This document shows positions 43,719 to 53,213 of a stretch of 64,000 nucleotides of DNA, piece by piece (position 1 is the stretch's first letter; every line of letters starts with the position of its first letter). Origin of the DNA: Streptomyces antarcticus (GTDB taxonomy: Bacteria; Actinomycetota; Actinomycetes; Streptomycetales; Streptomycetaceae). Both the position numbers and the translations under genes were made by a program. The notes beneath the pieces were generated by a model. That model was not told the origin of the DNA. It saw nothing but the letters and a program-made list of their open reading frames with translations, and searched no databases. The stretch spans positions 181,379 to 245,378 of the forward strand of contig NZ_JAPNLM010000012.1 of assembly GCF_026627255.1 (NCBI RefSeq), read 5' to 3'.

Positions 43719-44768
43719 GTGGCCTCCAACCTGCCTGCTCCCGAAGGCACCGAGATCCAGGAGCAGCCCACCGCGGGTGCCTGGGGCGAGTGGAATCCCA
43801 CCGAGGACTCGGTCCGGCCGGTCCGCGGCAAGCACCGGGTGGCCAGGCAGCGCGGCGGACTCGCCCGCAGCTCCACCGTGCTGGGCGTCGGCGTCATAGC
43901 GGCGGTCGGCGCGGGCGGCATCGCCACGGCGCAGGACCGGCCCCAGGTCGCGATATCCCTGCCCTCGCTGTCGGACGTGATGGAGACGGGATCCTCCGGC
44001 GACAACGCGCGCCGGGCGGACGGCGGTTCCAGTGAGGCGGCCGCCGCGGCCGCCGGCAGCGGGATCATCCCGCGTCAGGCGGACCGGGGCACCGACGCCG
44101 GAGAGGTGCTGCGCAACCGCATCCTCCAGCAGGCCGAGTCCCAGCAGGACGCCGCCGAGGCGCAAGTCCGGGCCGAGGCCGAGCGGATCGCCCAGGAGGC
44201 CGCCGCCCAGGAGGCCAAGGACAAGCGCGAGGACGCCCGCAAGGTCGCGGAGGAGGCGGCCGCCGAGGCCGAGGCGAAGACCGCCCGGGAAGCGGCGCAG
44301 GCCCGCGAAGCCGCGGAGGCCAAGGCCGAGCAGGCGGCGCAGGCCGAGCGGGAGCGCGTCGCCAAACCGTCCGGCGCCTACTCCCTGCCCACGTCCGCGT
44401 ACACCCTCACCTCGCGCTACGGGGCCTCCGGCTCGATGTGGTCCTCCGGGCACCACACCGGTCTCGACTTCGCCGCCCCGACCGGCACTCCGGCCAAGGC
44501 CGTGGCCGCGGGGAAGATCGTCTCGGCCGGCTGGTCGGGCGCGTACGGCTACCGGATCGTGCTGGAGCTGGAGGACGGTACGGAGGTCTGGTACTGCCAC
44601 CTGTCCTCGATGTCCGTGACCTCGGGCTCCGTCGCCGCCGGCGAGACCATCGGCCGTGTCGGCGCCACCGGCAACGTGACCGGCCCCCACCTCCACCTGG
44701 AAGTGCGTACGGGCGGATCGACGGTGGACCCGATGGCGTGGCTGAACTCCAAGGGCCTGAAGGTCTAG
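43719..44768 (+). CDS. Secreted/anchored M23 peptidase with coiled-coil stalk
   Basis: This 349-residue protein starts at GTG 43719, with GAGGAG nine bases before; a longer open frame upstream is Arg-rich noise. A hydrophobic segment at about 57-75 (STVLGVGVIAAVGAGGIATA) exports or anchors it. Residues about 120-215 are an Ala/Glu/Arg coiled coil (AEAERIAQEAAAQEAKDKRED). The C-terminal LytM domain has all ligands: SGHHTGLDFAAPTG, WYCHLSSMSV, GPHLHLEV. It is like NlpD/EnvC-type or RipA-region wall hydrolases that act in division or germination. The 290-base upstream gap shows no c-di-AMP riboswitch consensus. Confidence 0.92.
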   Translation: MASNLPAPEGTEIQEQPTAGAWGEWNPTEDSVRPVRGKHRVARQRGGLARSSTVLGVGVIAAVGAGGIATAQDRPQVAISLPSLSDVMETGSSGDNARRADGGSSEAAAAAAGSGIIPRQADRGTDAGEVLRNRILQQAESQQDAAEAQVRAEAERIAQEAAAQEAKDKREDARKVAEEAAAEAEAKTAREAAQAREAAEAKAEQAAQAERERVAKPSGAYSLPTSAYTLTSRYGASGSMWSSGHHTGLDFAAPTGTPAKAVAAGKIVSAGWSGAYGYRIVLELEDGTEVWYCHLSSMSVTSGSVAAGETIGRVGATGNVTGPHLHLEVRTGGSTVDPMAWLNSKGLKV

Positions 44769-44781
44769 AGCCTCCCTGGCC

Positions 44782-46125
44782 CTACGGCCCCGGGACGGGC
44801 CTGGTCCGTCCCTCCGCGAAGGGCGGCCTCGGACCCGGTACGCCCGCCCCGCCTGTCGTGCCCGGTACGCCCGTCACGCCGGCCCGTGCGGGCGTACCCG
44901 CGGCGGCCGTCGGTCCGGGCCGGTGCGCCGCGTCGTACGAGGGCGGCAGCAGCTCCTCCATGAGCGCCGCCCGGGCCAGCGCGGGTCCCGCCGTCGCCCG
45001 GCGCTGCCAGAGCCGGTGCAGCAGTTCCCGCTCCCGTCCGGCGAAGTCCGCGTGCCCCGGCGGGCCCCCGCGGCGGGCCCGGTTGCGGAGCAGTGCCAGA
45101 GCGGCCGCGTCCGCCTCGTACCGGGCGACCGCCCGTCCGGCGGCCCGGCCCCCACTGCGCCGGGCCAGGGAGCGGGCCAACGCCCGGGCGGGCATGGAGG
45201 CCAGGGCCGGGACCTCGGCGGGAGCGAGCCAGCCCGCGGCCGCGTACACGGCGAGCTCCCCGGCGACGGCGCGGAGCCGGCGCCGCCGTATCCGTACGGC
45301 CAACCACACCAGCAGCCCGAACACCGGGGCCATCACGCAGCCGTAGATCACGTAGAACCCGTACTCCCCGAACCGCGAGGAGCCGTTCCACAGCGCGTGC
45401 AGGCCCATGGCGGACGCCAGCCCGAGGAGCGGCAGAACCACCCGGGACGCGCGGCGGGAGGCGAGGGCGGCGGCGCCGAAGCCGAGGCCGGTCAGCACGG
45501 TGAACAGCGGGTGCGCGAACGGCGACAGCACCACGCGGACGAAGAAGGTCGCCGCGGTGACCGAGTCGAGCACGGGGGTGCCGTGGGCGAGGTCCTCGTC
45601 GAAGGCGTTGCCGAGGTAGAGGATGTTCTCGGTGAAGGCGAAGCCGGTGGCGGTGAAGCCGGCCACGACGAAACCGTCGGCGGGGCCGGTGAAGTGCCGT
45701 CTGCGGAACACGAACACCAGTAGCAGGGCGGCCGCCTTGGCGCTCTCCTCCACCACCGGGGCGATCGCCACGGAGCCGAGCTGGTCGGCGTCGGAGGGGT
45801 CGGCGGTGGCAGCGGCTATCCACTGGGTGGCGAAGCTGTTGGCCAGTATGGCGATCAGCGCGGCGGTGCAGGCGCCCCAGCCGAAGCAGAACAGCAGCTG
45901 GGGCCGGGGTGCGGGCGCGGCCCGCCCCAGCCACCGGAAGGCCGCCAGGAGCGGCGGCACCGGCACCAGGGCCAGACCGAGGCCGACGAGGAAGCCGCGC
46001 GTACCGGTCTGCTCCCGCACGAGTTCGAGGATCGAGATCCCGGTGACGGCGAGCAGGACGACGAGCACGCTCGTGCGGACCGCGCCCGACGGACGTGCGA
46101 GCACACGGGGGAGCGCTCGGAACAC
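44782..46125 (-). CDS. PrsW-family intramembrane metalloprotease
   Basis: This 447-residue protein starts at ATG 46125. Eight or so membrane helices lie in the first 285 residues. The PrsW motifs are present: EES-K in APVVEESAKAAALLL, E in GFAFTENILYLG, and two histidine motifs, SPFAHPLFTVLTGLGFG and LGLASAMGLHALWN. PrsW in Bacillus cuts an anti-sigma factor. Here the 160-residue cytoplasmic tail (AGELAVYAAAGWLAP...) is extra. It lies 43 bases downstream of trmB and may be co-transcribed. Its stop is convergent with the M23 gene. Confidence 0.92.
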   Translation of the reverse strand: MFRALPRVLARPSGAVRTSVLVVLLAVTGISILELVREQTGTRGFLVGLGLALVPVPPLLAAFRWLGRAAPAPRPQLLFCFGWGACTAALIAILANSFATQWIAAATADPSDADQLGSVAIAPVVEESAKAAALLLVFVFRRRHFTGPADGFVVAGFTATGFAFTENILYLGNAFDEDLAHGTPVLDSVTAATFFVRVVLSPFAHPLFTVLTGLGFGAAALASRRASRVVLPLLGLASAMGLHALWNGSSRFGEYGFYVIYGCVMAPVFGLLVWLAVRIRRRRLRAVAGELAVYAAAGWLAPAEVPALASMPARALARSLARRSGGRAAGRAVARYEADAAALALLRNRARRGGPPGHADFAGRERELLHRLWQRRATAGPALARAALMEELLPPSYDAAHRPGPTAAAGTPARAGVTGVPGTTGGAGVPGPRPPFAEGRTRPVPGP

Positions 46126-46168
46126 GCCATGACCCTACCGAGCCGGTCCGACACGGGCGGTGACGTTG

Positions 46169-46981
46169 TCAGTTCTGCGTGCGACGGAAGAGCAAGTCGT
46201 GTACGAGGTGGCCCTTGTCGAGGCCCTGGCCCTCGAAGCGGGTCAGCGGGCGGAAGCCGGGGCGGGGCGCGTAGCCGCCGTCCTCCTGGATGTTCTCGAA
46301 GTCGGGGTGCGCGGTCAGGACTTCGAGCATCTGCTCGGCGTACGGTTCCCAGTCGGTCGCGCAGTGCAGTACGGCCCCGGGGGCCAGCCGGGTCGCGGCC
46401 AGGGTGAGGAACTCGGGCTGGATCAGGCGGCGCTTGTGGTGGCGGGCCTTGGGCCAGGGGTCGGGGAAGTACACGCGCAGGCCCGCCAGGGAGTCGGGCG
46501 GCAGCATCTCGCGGAGCAGGATGATGGCGTCGCCGTTGGCCACGCGGACGTTGGTCATCCCGCCGCGCTCGGCGAGGGCCAGCAGGTTGCCCTGGCCGGG
46601 GGTGTGGACGTCGGCGGCGAGGATGCCGGTGTGGGGGTCGGCGGCGGCCATCTGGGCGGTGGCCTCGCCCATGCCGAAGCCGATCTCCAGGACCACGGGG
46701 AGGCCGTCGAAGAGGGCTTTCAGGTCGAGGACGTCGTGGCCGTCGATGTCGAAGCCCCAGGTGCCCCACAGGCGCTTGAGGGCCTCGCCCTGGCCGGTGG
46801 TGACCCGGCTGCGGCGGGGCTGGAAGCTCCGGATGCGCCGCTCGTGGTGCGAGCCGGCCGGGTCCGGCGAGGGGCCGTCGGGGAAGCGGGGCTCGGTGCG
46901 CCACTTGGGCGGCACGTACGAACCCGCCTCCGGCGCGGTGTCCGGGAGGCGGGGCGACTGGGGGTTCAGGGACTCAGGCAC
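46169..46981 (-). CDS. trmB: tRNA (guanine-N7-)-methyltransferase
   Basis: This SAM-dependent enzyme makes m7G46 in tRNA. It has 270 residues, starting at GTG 46981. A poorly conserved N-terminal extension (about 50 residues) is followed by RSFQPRRSRVTTGQGEALKRLWGTWGFD, the SAM motif VLEIGFGMGEATAQMA, the family signature VYFPDPWPKARHHKRRLI, and CATDWEPYAEQMLEVL. It fits the surrounding wealth of tRNA genes. Confidence 0.95.
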   Translation of the reverse strand: MPESLNPQSPRLPDTAPEAGSYVPPKWRTEPRFPDGPSPDPAGSHHERRIRSFQPRRSRVTTGQGEALKRLWGTWGFDIDGHDVLDLKALFDGLPVVLEIGFGMGEATAQMAAADPHTGILAADVHTPGQGNLLALAERGGMTNVRVANGDAIILLREMLPPDSLAGLRVYFPDPWPKARHHKRRLIQPEFLTLAATRLAPGAVLHCATDWEPYAEQMLEVLTAHPDFENIQEDGGYAPRPGFRPLTRFEGQGLDKGHLVHDLLFRRTQN

Positions 46982-47080
46982 AATGCGCTGATTCTACGAC
47001 GGGACCCCGCACCCGGCCGCTAGGCCGGCGAGCCCGTCCACCCCCGCCGGCTCCTGCGAGGCTCACCCCGGCCGGCGCGA

Positions 47081-47267
47081 GGCCACAACCGAGCCCCGCC
47101 CCTGCCGGTGCCGGGCCACAACCCAGCCCCGCCGGCGTTGTGCGGGCCACAACCCAGACCTGCCGGCGCTCGAGGCGGGGGGCCACAATCCATCCCCGCC
47201 GGAGTTCGGGGGGACACAACACAGCCCCGCCGGCGTTTGAGGCGCGGGGTCCGGGGCGGAGCCCCGG
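47081..47267. repeat. Array of five degenerate intergenic repeats
   Basis: A unit close to GGGCCACAACCCAGCCCCGC followed by CGGCG recurs at about 47081, 47113, 47143, 47180 and 47211, with spacing near 31-37 bases. The last copy continues into TTTGAGGCGCGGGGTCCGGGGCGGAGCCCCG. That continuation is the end of a repeat I have often seen between streptomycete genes. The copies differ at several positions, so this is not a CRISPR. Confidence 0.7.
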
Positions 47268-47330
47268 GTGCCGGTCAGCCGCGCGGGCCCGGCGGTCCGG
47301 AGTCCGGGGGCACGGGCCCCGGGAGCCCGG

Positions 47331-48533
47331 TCAGGTCGAGCCGAGGGTTCGAAGGGCGCGGGTGGCGATCTCGCGGCCGATCGGGAGCGAAGCCGTCGCG
47401 GCCGGCGACGGCGCGTTCAGGACGTGCACCGTGCGCGGCGCCTCCCGGATCAGGAAGTCGTCCACCAGGGTGCCGTCGCGCAGCACCGCCTGCGCGCGGA
47501 CCCCGGAGCCGGCGGGGCGGAGGTCCTCGGTGGTGACGGCCGGCAGCAGCCGGCGTACGGCCTGGGTGAAGGCCCGCTTCGACAGCGAGCGGTGGACCTC
47601 GCCCGCGCCGTACCGCCAGTGCCGCGCGGCCATCCGCCAGGAGCCCGGCCAGGCCAGCTCCGAGGCCACGTCCAGCGGCCGGACCGTACCCCAGTCGTAG
47701 CCCTCGCGGGCCAGCGCCGGTACGGCGTTCGGGCCGACGTGGACACCGCCGCCGATGCCCCGGGTGAGGTGGACTCCGAGGAACGGGAACGCCGGGTCCG
47801 GCACCGGATAGACCAGGCCGCGGACCAGGCCGGGCCGGTCGAGGTCGTAGTACTCGCCCCGGAAGGGGATGATCCGCATGCCCGGGTCGTCCCCGGCCAG
47901 CCGGGCGATCCGGTCGCACTGCAGGCCCGCGCAGTTCACCAGCACCCGGGCCCGGACCACCAGCCCGGACGTGGTGCGCACCGCCACCGCCGAGGCGCGG
48001 CGGGAGATCAGGTCCACCGCGCCGCCGTAGACGATCTCCGCGCCCGAGGACTCCGCCAGCTGCGCCGCGACCCGGCCGTAGTCCACGATCCCGGTGCTGC
48101 CGACGTGGATCGCGGCCAGGCCCCGCACCTCGGGCTCGTAGTCCGAGATCTGCGCCGGGCCGAGTTCGCGGACCGGGATGCCGTTCTCCCTGCCGCGCTG
48201 GACCAGGGCGTGCAGCCGCGGCAGCTCCTCGCGCTCGGTGGCGACGATCAGCTTGCCCGTCACCTCGTGCGCGATGCCGTGCTCCGCGCAGAACTTGACC
48301 ATCTCCGCGGCGCCGCGCACGGCGAAGCGCGCCTTCAGCGACCCCGGGCGGTAGTAGATCCCGCTGTGGATCACACCGCTGTTGCGGCCCGTCTGGTGCC
48401 GGGCGGGCCCGGCCTCCTTCTCCAGGACGACCACACGGGTTCCCGGAGCCAGGCGCGCCAGGGCGTGCGCCGTCGACAGGCCGACGATCCCGCCGCCGAT
48501 CACCAGCACATCGCAGTCCACGCCGCCGCCCAC
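47331..48533 (-). CDS. lhgO: L-2-hydroxyglutarate oxidase (FAD)
   Basis: This 400-residue protein starts at GTG 48533, with GGGAGG seven bases before. It is a DAO-type flavoprotein that oxidises L-2-hydroxyglutarate to 2-oxoglutarate. Visible features are: dinucleotide fold CDVLVIGGGIVGLSTAHALAR, the strongly conserved family block HQTGRNSGVIHSGIYYRPGSLKARF, LPVRELG-like hinge, IVDYGRVA, LVNCAGLQCDRIARLAG, FRGEYYDL, YPVPDPAFPFLGVHLTRGIGGGVHVGPNAV, and C-terminal NAPSPAATASLPIG. Monocistronic. Confidence 0.92.
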   Translation of the reverse strand: MGGGVDCDVLVIGGGIVGLSTAHALARLAPGTRVVVLEKEAGPARHQTGRNSGVIHSGIYYRPGSLKARFAVRGAAEMVKFCAEHGIAHEVTGKLIVATEREELPRLHALVQRGRENGIPVRELGPAQISDYEPEVRGLAAIHVGSTGIVDYGRVAAQLAESSGAEIVYGGAVDLISRRASAVAVRTTSGLVVRARVLVNCAGLQCDRIARLAGDDPGMRIIPFRGEYYDLDRPGLVRGLVYPVPDPAFPFLGVHLTRGIGGGVHVGPNAVPALAREGYDWGTVRPLDVASELAWPGSWRMAARHWRYGAGEVHRSLSKRAFTQAVRRLLPAVTTEDLRPAGSGVRAQAVLRDGTLVDDFLIREAPRTVHVLNAPSPAATASLPIGREIATRALRTLGST

Positions 48534-48582
48534 GCTGACACCTCCCACCCCTGCATACTGCACCCCGCCACCGACAACACGA

Positions 48583-50202
48583 CTACGCGGGGGCCACCAG
48601 CAGCGGGCGGGCCCGCTCGCGCAGCTCCGCGACGCGCGGCTCGTCCCCGTACGGTTCCAGCCGGTGGAGCAGGTCCCGTACGTATTCGGTGGTCCGCGCG
48701 GACGAGATCCGGCCCGCCACCTCGACCGCCCGGGTGCCCGCTGCGCACGCCGCGTCCAGATTCCCCGATTCCAGCTCGGCAACCGCGCTCACGACCAGCC
48801 GCAGCCCGTGCGAGCGCACGTACTCCTCGGTGGGCCGGGACAGCGCCTGCTCGGTGAAGCGCCTGACCTGCCGGGGGAGTTTGAGATCCCGGTAGCATTC
48901 CGCCGCATCGGCCGCGAACCGGTCATAGGAGTAGAAACCTAGCCAGGTCGGATCCGGATCGCCGGCGCGGGCGCGCTCCAGCCAGCCCTCGGCCGCCCGC
49001 AGCGCCGCCCCGGCGGCGGCCGAGTCGCCCGCCTTCGCGTGCGCGCGGGCCTCGACGAGGCGGAAGAAGCTCATGGTGCGGGCGGTGGCGAGGCCGCGGT
49101 TGCGCTCGACCGCGGCCTGCGCGAGGTCCACGCCCTCGTCCGGGAAGTCCCGGTAGGTCGCCTGCAGGGACATCGAGGCCAGGACGTACCCGCCGAGGGG
49201 TACGTCCCCGGCCGCGCGGGCGAGCCGCAGCGCCTGGATGTAGTAGCGCTGGGCGGCTTCCTGCTGGCCGGTGTCGAAGGCCATCCACCCGGCCAGCCGG
49301 GTCAGTTCGGCGGTCGCGCCGAACAACGCCCGCCCCACCTCGTCGGTGTACGAGCCGAGCAGCAGCGGCGCCGCGTCGACCCGCAGGCACTCGGGGACCA
49401 TGGACGAACGCCAGTCCCCGCCGCCGTACTTGGAGTCCCAGCGGCGCGCGTCCTCGGCGGCCTCGCGCAGCTTCGCCACGTCGCTGTGGCCCACGCGCTG
49501 CGGGGCCGGGTCGGACGACTGCGGCTGTGGCTGTGGCTGGAGCAGCTGATGCGCTGACGACTGCGGTACGGGGTCGGCGGCGCCGGGGGGACCCTGCTCG
49601 CCCGACGGCTGTACGGGCACCGCGACGGCCGGCGGGGCCGCCGAAGCCCGGCCCGCCGGAGCCGGCGCCGAGGCGGGGCCCGCCGAAACGGGAGACGGCG
49701 CCGGGCCCGCCGACGCCGGGGCCGTCGGCTCCCGTGCCACCGAGCCGTCCGCGGGGGATATCAGCCACCGCGAGGCGGGGGTCGCGTACGCCGCGACGGA
49801 GAACGACCCCGCGAGCGACTGCCAGATCCCGCCACCGCCGCGCCGTCCGGCGAGGTCCAGCCGGTAGAGGTCGGTGGCCGAGCGCACCGCCGCGCCCACG
49901 TCCCGGGGGAAGGCGAGGCCGACCTCGGGCGCGGGGTCCGCGTCCGCCAGTCCGATCTCGTGCAGCGGCACCGGCCGCCCCAGTTTCGCGCCGATCGCGG
50001 CCGCGATCAGATGCGGGGCGGCGCCCTGCGGCACCATCCCCTTCGACACCCAGCGGGCCACCGACGTCTTGTCGTACCGAAGCGTCAGGCCGCGCTGTGC
50101 GCCGAGATCGTTGACCCGCCGGGCCAGTCCCGCGTTGCTGATGCCCGCGAGGGCGAGGACGGCGCCGAGCTTCTCATTGGGCTCGCGGAGCTCCCTGGAC
50201 AT
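48583..50202 (-). CDS. Orf1590/NsdA-like developmental regulator (HTH plus TPR-like)
   Basis: This 539-residue protein starts at ATG 50202, behind GACGAGGGG. The N terminus (NEKLGAVLALAGISNAGLARRVND...YDKTSVARWVSKG) is an XRE-like HTH. A Pro/Ala/Ser linker covers about 155-230. The rest is helical repeat: DARRWDSKYGGGDWRSSMVPECLRVDAAPLLLGSYTDEVGRALFGATAELTRLAGWMAFDTGQQEAAQRYYIQALRLARAAGD and on, as in streptomycete sporulation-associated Orf1590 and NsdA-type proteins. From memory, Orf1590 yields a long HTH form and a shorter form; here an internal Met-Val-Pro at residue 56 would match the short form. It is divergent from the synthetase-like gene at 50833. Confidence 0.83.
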   Translation of the reverse strand: MSRELREPNEKLGAVLALAGISNAGLARRVNDLGAQRGLTLRYDKTSVARWVSKGMVPQGAAPHLIAAAIGAKLGRPVPLHEIGLADADPAPEVGLAFPRDVGAAVRSATDLYRLDLAGRRGGGGIWQSLAGSFSVAAYATPASRWLISPADGSVAREPTAPASAGPAPSPVSAGPASAPAPAGRASAAPPAVAVPVQPSGEQGPPGAADPVPQSSAHQLLQPQPQPQSSDPAPQRVGHSDVAKLREAAEDARRWDSKYGGGDWRSSMVPECLRVDAAPLLLGSYTDEVGRALFGATAELTRLAGWMAFDTGQQEAAQRYYIQALRLARAAGDVPLGGYVLASMSLQATYRDFPDEGVDLAQAAVERNRGLATARTMSFFRLVEARAHAKAGDSAAAGAALRAAEGWLERARAGDPDPTWLGFYSYDRFAADAAECYRDLKLPRQVRRFTEQALSRPTEEYVRSHGLRLVVSAVAELESGNLDAACAAGTRAVEVAGRISSARTTEYVRDLLHRLEPYGDEPRVAELRERARPLLVAPA

Positions 50203-50832
50203 GCGCCACCCCTCGTCACACGCGGAACGCAGACGCCGCCGGGGCATAGGCGCCCGGCATTTCGTAAACCCAGCGTAGTTCCCCGCCTCCCAAGCGTTAA
50301 GGCCCCTCCGTCCGTATGGCGGGATTGTTGTCCGTTTGCACAGTCGGGCTCCGGACCGGACCCGGGGCGCACGCGCCGCGGCGTGCTCCGGCCGTGTGGC
50401 CGTGCGCCCACCCGTGCGCTCTGGCCGGTCCCGGGCAGCGGCGATTCGATGTGCGGTGCGTGGGTCGGCCCACTGCGCGGATCGGGCGGGCCGGGGGATG
50501 CCGTCACCTCAATCCCCGCGGGTGGCGGAACGGTCCGGGGGGCGGTTTCCGCCTCCCGCACCGCGCCCGCACAGCGGCTGCCGGGGTCACACCTCGGCTC
50601 TCGGTACGGCCGAAGAATGGCCGAAAGCGACCTATGGGGCGGTGGGAACGGAACGCCAAATACCGCATGGTCGGGGCGTGTTCGTTTGCATGTGCGCCCC
50701 CTTTAACCACTCTCGCACGCCTGTCCCGTGGCAGCATGGACCCGAGCCACCCGGGGCCCCGTCGGCCGCGCCCTCAGCGCCGTCCGTGCTGCCTGTGCCC
50801 CGGTCATGTGCCCACGGGCTGGGGAGGCGGCG
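50203..50832. promoter_or_regulatory. Long divergent intergenic region
   Basis: The 630 bases between the HTH/TPR gene and the synthetase-like gene hold no frame with gene character. The stretch 50600-50730 is less GC-rich (AACGCCAAATACCGCATGG, CGTTTGCATGTGC, CCCTTTAACCACTC) and is the likeliest place for the rightward promoter. No sigma-WhiG-type TAAA...GCCGATAA pair was found by eye. Confidence 0.5.
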
Positions 50833-53139
50833 GTGCGCTGGTTGGTGGGTTGGAGCAGTATCGCCGCGAGCTTCGGCACGGCCGGCCGCGTCTCCGGGCA
50901 CGGCGCCGCCCGGGCCCCCGGCCACGGGCCCCGGCACGGCTCCGGCCAGGGCGGATACGGCTCTCAGGGGTACGGCTCCAACGGGTACGGGTCCGACGGA
51001 TACGGCTCCGGCAGCCACGCCTCCGACGGCCACCGCTCCAACGGCCACCCCGACGCCGGTGCCCCCCTCCGCGGCGGCATCGCGGACGCCGCCCACCCCG
51101 GTGACCCCGGCGCGGACGCCGAGCGCACCGTGCACCCCGTCGGCGCCCAGCTGCTGTGGGGCGACCCCGACCCCCTGTGGGCCGTCGGTGACTGGCGCCC
51201 CGACGAGATCCGCATGCTCACCGCCGACCCCGCCGACCCCTTCACCCGTCTCGCCGTCCTCGGCGTCTGCGGCGCCACCGACGCCGAACTGCGCCGCGCC
51301 CTGTACGCCGCCCGCGGCGGGGCCCTGCGCCACCTCACCCAGTGGTCCGGCAGCTACACCGCCGTGGTCCAGGCCGGCCGCCGGATCACCGTCGTCGGCG
51401 ACCTCGCGGGCGCCCGGCCCGTGTTCTACACGCCCTGGGCGAGCGGAACGGCCTACGCCACCGCCGCCCTCCCCCTCGCCGACCTCATCGAGGCGCAGCT
51501 CGACATCGGCCACCTCGCCGCCCTGCTGGCCTGCCCCGAGAGCCCCGAGGCGCTGGGCGACGGCACACCGTACGCCGGGGTGCGACGCATCCCGCCCGGG
51601 CACGCGCTCATCCTCCGCGAGGGCTCCCGCGAGATCACCGGCTACGAACCGGTCGCCTCCCTCGCGGTGGCCGCGCCCGAGGCCGACCCCGAGCGCGCCG
51701 TGGAGGGCGTACGGGAAGCTCTGGTGGACGCCGTGCGCGCCCGGCTCACGGCGCCGCGCCATGCCCCCGACGCGATGCCGCCGTACGATCCCGGCCCCGT
51801 ACCCGGAATGGGCCCCGCCGACCGGCGCGCGGCCCGCGGCGCCCCGGCCCCCGGCGTCGGCGCCGACCTCTCCGGCGGCAGCGCCTCCGCCACCCTCGCC
51901 CTGCTCGCCGCGGGCCTGCCCGGAGCCCCCGGAACCCTGCTGAGCCCCGCCGGGGCCCGCCTGCTCGCGGTCACCTTCAACGACCTGGCCACCCCGCAGG
52001 GCCGCGAGCCCGAGATGGAGCGGGCCCATGCCATCGCGGCGGACCCGCGCCTGCACCACGTCGTGGTGGCCGCCGCCGAGGAGGCCCTCCCGTACGCCGA
52101 CCTCGACGGGCCGCTGACCGACGAACCCGGCCCCTCGCTGGTGTTCGCCGCCCGCGAGCGGCGCCGGCTGGCCGCCGGTTCCGCCGACCACTTCACGGGC
52201 CACGGCGCCCGCCAGGTCCTCGACGCGCACCCGGCCCGCCTCGCCGACCTCCTGATGGACCGCCGGCGCCGGTACCTGCTGCGCCCGGTGGCCGCCCTGG
52301 CCCGCTCGGCGTCCGCGTCGGGCGAGTCACTGCTGGTCCCGCTGACCGTGTACTCCGCCGCCCGCCGCCTGGCCCGTACGACCTACCGCGCGGGCATGGA
52401 GGCCGCGGCCGCCCGGCTCCGCGAGGGCGGGGTCGCCGTGCGGCCCTCCGGCCCGGTGGACGCCTCGCTGGCCGCCCTGACCTGGTCCCGGCCCGGTCCG
52501 GCGGCGGGCTGGCTGACGGGGGAGGCGCTGGCGGAAGTATCGATCCGTCTCACCGCCGCGGCCGGGCGCCCGCCCCTGTCCCTGCGCCCCGGCGAGGCCC
52601 GCGCCCGCTCGGTGCTCGCCCGGCACGCCGCCGACCACCGGGTCTTCGAGCAGGCCGTGGAGGTCCGCAGCCAGCGCCTGCACGCCCCGTTCCTCGACAA
52701 CCAGGTCGTACGGGCCGCCCGCGCGCTCCCGGAATCCCTGCGCGTCCAGCCCGGGGCCCGGGCCGCGATCCTGCGCACCGTCCTGTCCTCGACCGGAGTC
52801 CGCGAACTCCCGCCCGGCTGGGGCGTCACCGCGCACACCCCGAACGAGACGGCGACCAGGCTGGGACTGCGGGCCGCCCTCGAAGAACTCCTGGCCCTCT
52901 TCGCCGCGCCGCTGCTCGCGGACGCCGGGCTGATCGACGCCCGGGTCGTCCAGCAGGCCCTGCTCGACGCGGCGGACGGCCGTCCGGTCCCGCTGGACGG
53001 GCTGGCGGAACTCGTCTCCATGGAACTGTGGCTCGGCCGCCTCCTGGCCCGGCGCGGCACCTGCTGGACGGGCACCACGGCCGCCCGGCGGCGCGCGGTA
53101 CCGGAGGGGGTACCCGTACACCGCCCGGCCCTGTCCTGA
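50833..53139 (+). CDS. Asparagine-synthetase / lasso-cyclase-like protein with degenerate PP-loop
   Basis: This 768-residue protein starts at GTG 50833, preceded by GGGGAGG. It begins VRWLVGWSS, as in lasso-peptide cyclases, so the Cys1 needed for glutaminase activity is absent. Residues about 30-75 are Gly/Ser/Tyr repeats (QGGYGSQGYGSNGYGSDGYG). A GATase-like fold follows (LLWGDPDPLWAVGDWRPDEIR, LTQWSGSYTAVV, GARPVFYT). The synthetase domain has LSGGSASATLALLA at about residue 347 where an active enzyme has SGGxDSS, so the key aspartate is lost. Later motifs HAPFLDNQVVRAARALPESL and ILRTVLSSTG are as in the family. I infer a catalytically altered relative. No lasso precursor or B protein was seen nearby. 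Confidence 0.8.
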   Translation: MRWLVGWSSIAASFGTAGRVSGHGAARAPGHGPRHGSGQGGYGSQGYGSNGYGSDGYGSGSHASDGHRSNGHPDAGAPLRGGIADAAHPGDPGADAERTVHPVGAQLLWGDPDPLWAVGDWRPDEIRMLTADPADPFTRLAVLGVCGATDAELRRALYAARGGALRHLTQWSGSYTAVVQAGRRITVVGDLAGARPVFYTPWASGTAYATAALPLADLIEAQLDIGHLAALLACPESPEALGDGTPYAGVRRIPPGHALILREGSREITGYEPVASLAVAAPEADPERAVEGVREALVDAVRARLTAPRHAPDAMPPYDPGPVPGMGPADRRAARGAPAPGVGADLSGGSASATLALLAAGLPGAPGTLLSPAGARLLAVTFNDLATPQGREPEMERAHAIAADPRLHHVVVAAAEEALPYADLDGPLTDEPGPSLVFAARERRRLAAGSADHFTGHGARQVLDAHPARLADLLMDRRRRYLLRPVAALARSASASGESLLVPLTVYSAARRLARTTYRAGMEAAAARLREGGVAVRPSGPVDASLAALTWSRPGPAAGWLTGEALAEVSIRLTAAAGRPPLSLRPGEARARSVLARHAADHRVFEQAVEVRSQRLHAPFLDNQVVRAARALPESLRVQPGARAAILRTVLSSTGVRELPPGWGVTAHTPNETATRLGLRAALEELLALFAAPLLADAGLIDARVVQQALLDAADGRPVPLDGLAELVSMELWLGRLLARRGTCWTGTTAARRRAVPEGVPVHRPALS

Positions 53140-53213
53140 GCACGGACCCCACGTCGCGTTCGCGGACCGGGCGAGCCGGGGGACCCGGGGGCCGGGGGAG
53201 AAGGGAGTACGAG

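Noticed and set aside
47081..47267. CRISPR array
   Set aside because: The repeats are degenerate, there are no unique spacers of constant length, and no cas genes are nearby.
50833..53139. A lasso-peptide biosynthetic cluster
   Set aside because: Only a cyclase-like protein is present. I found no precursor with a leader-core pattern, no RRE or transglutaminase-like B protein, and the ATP loop is degenerate.
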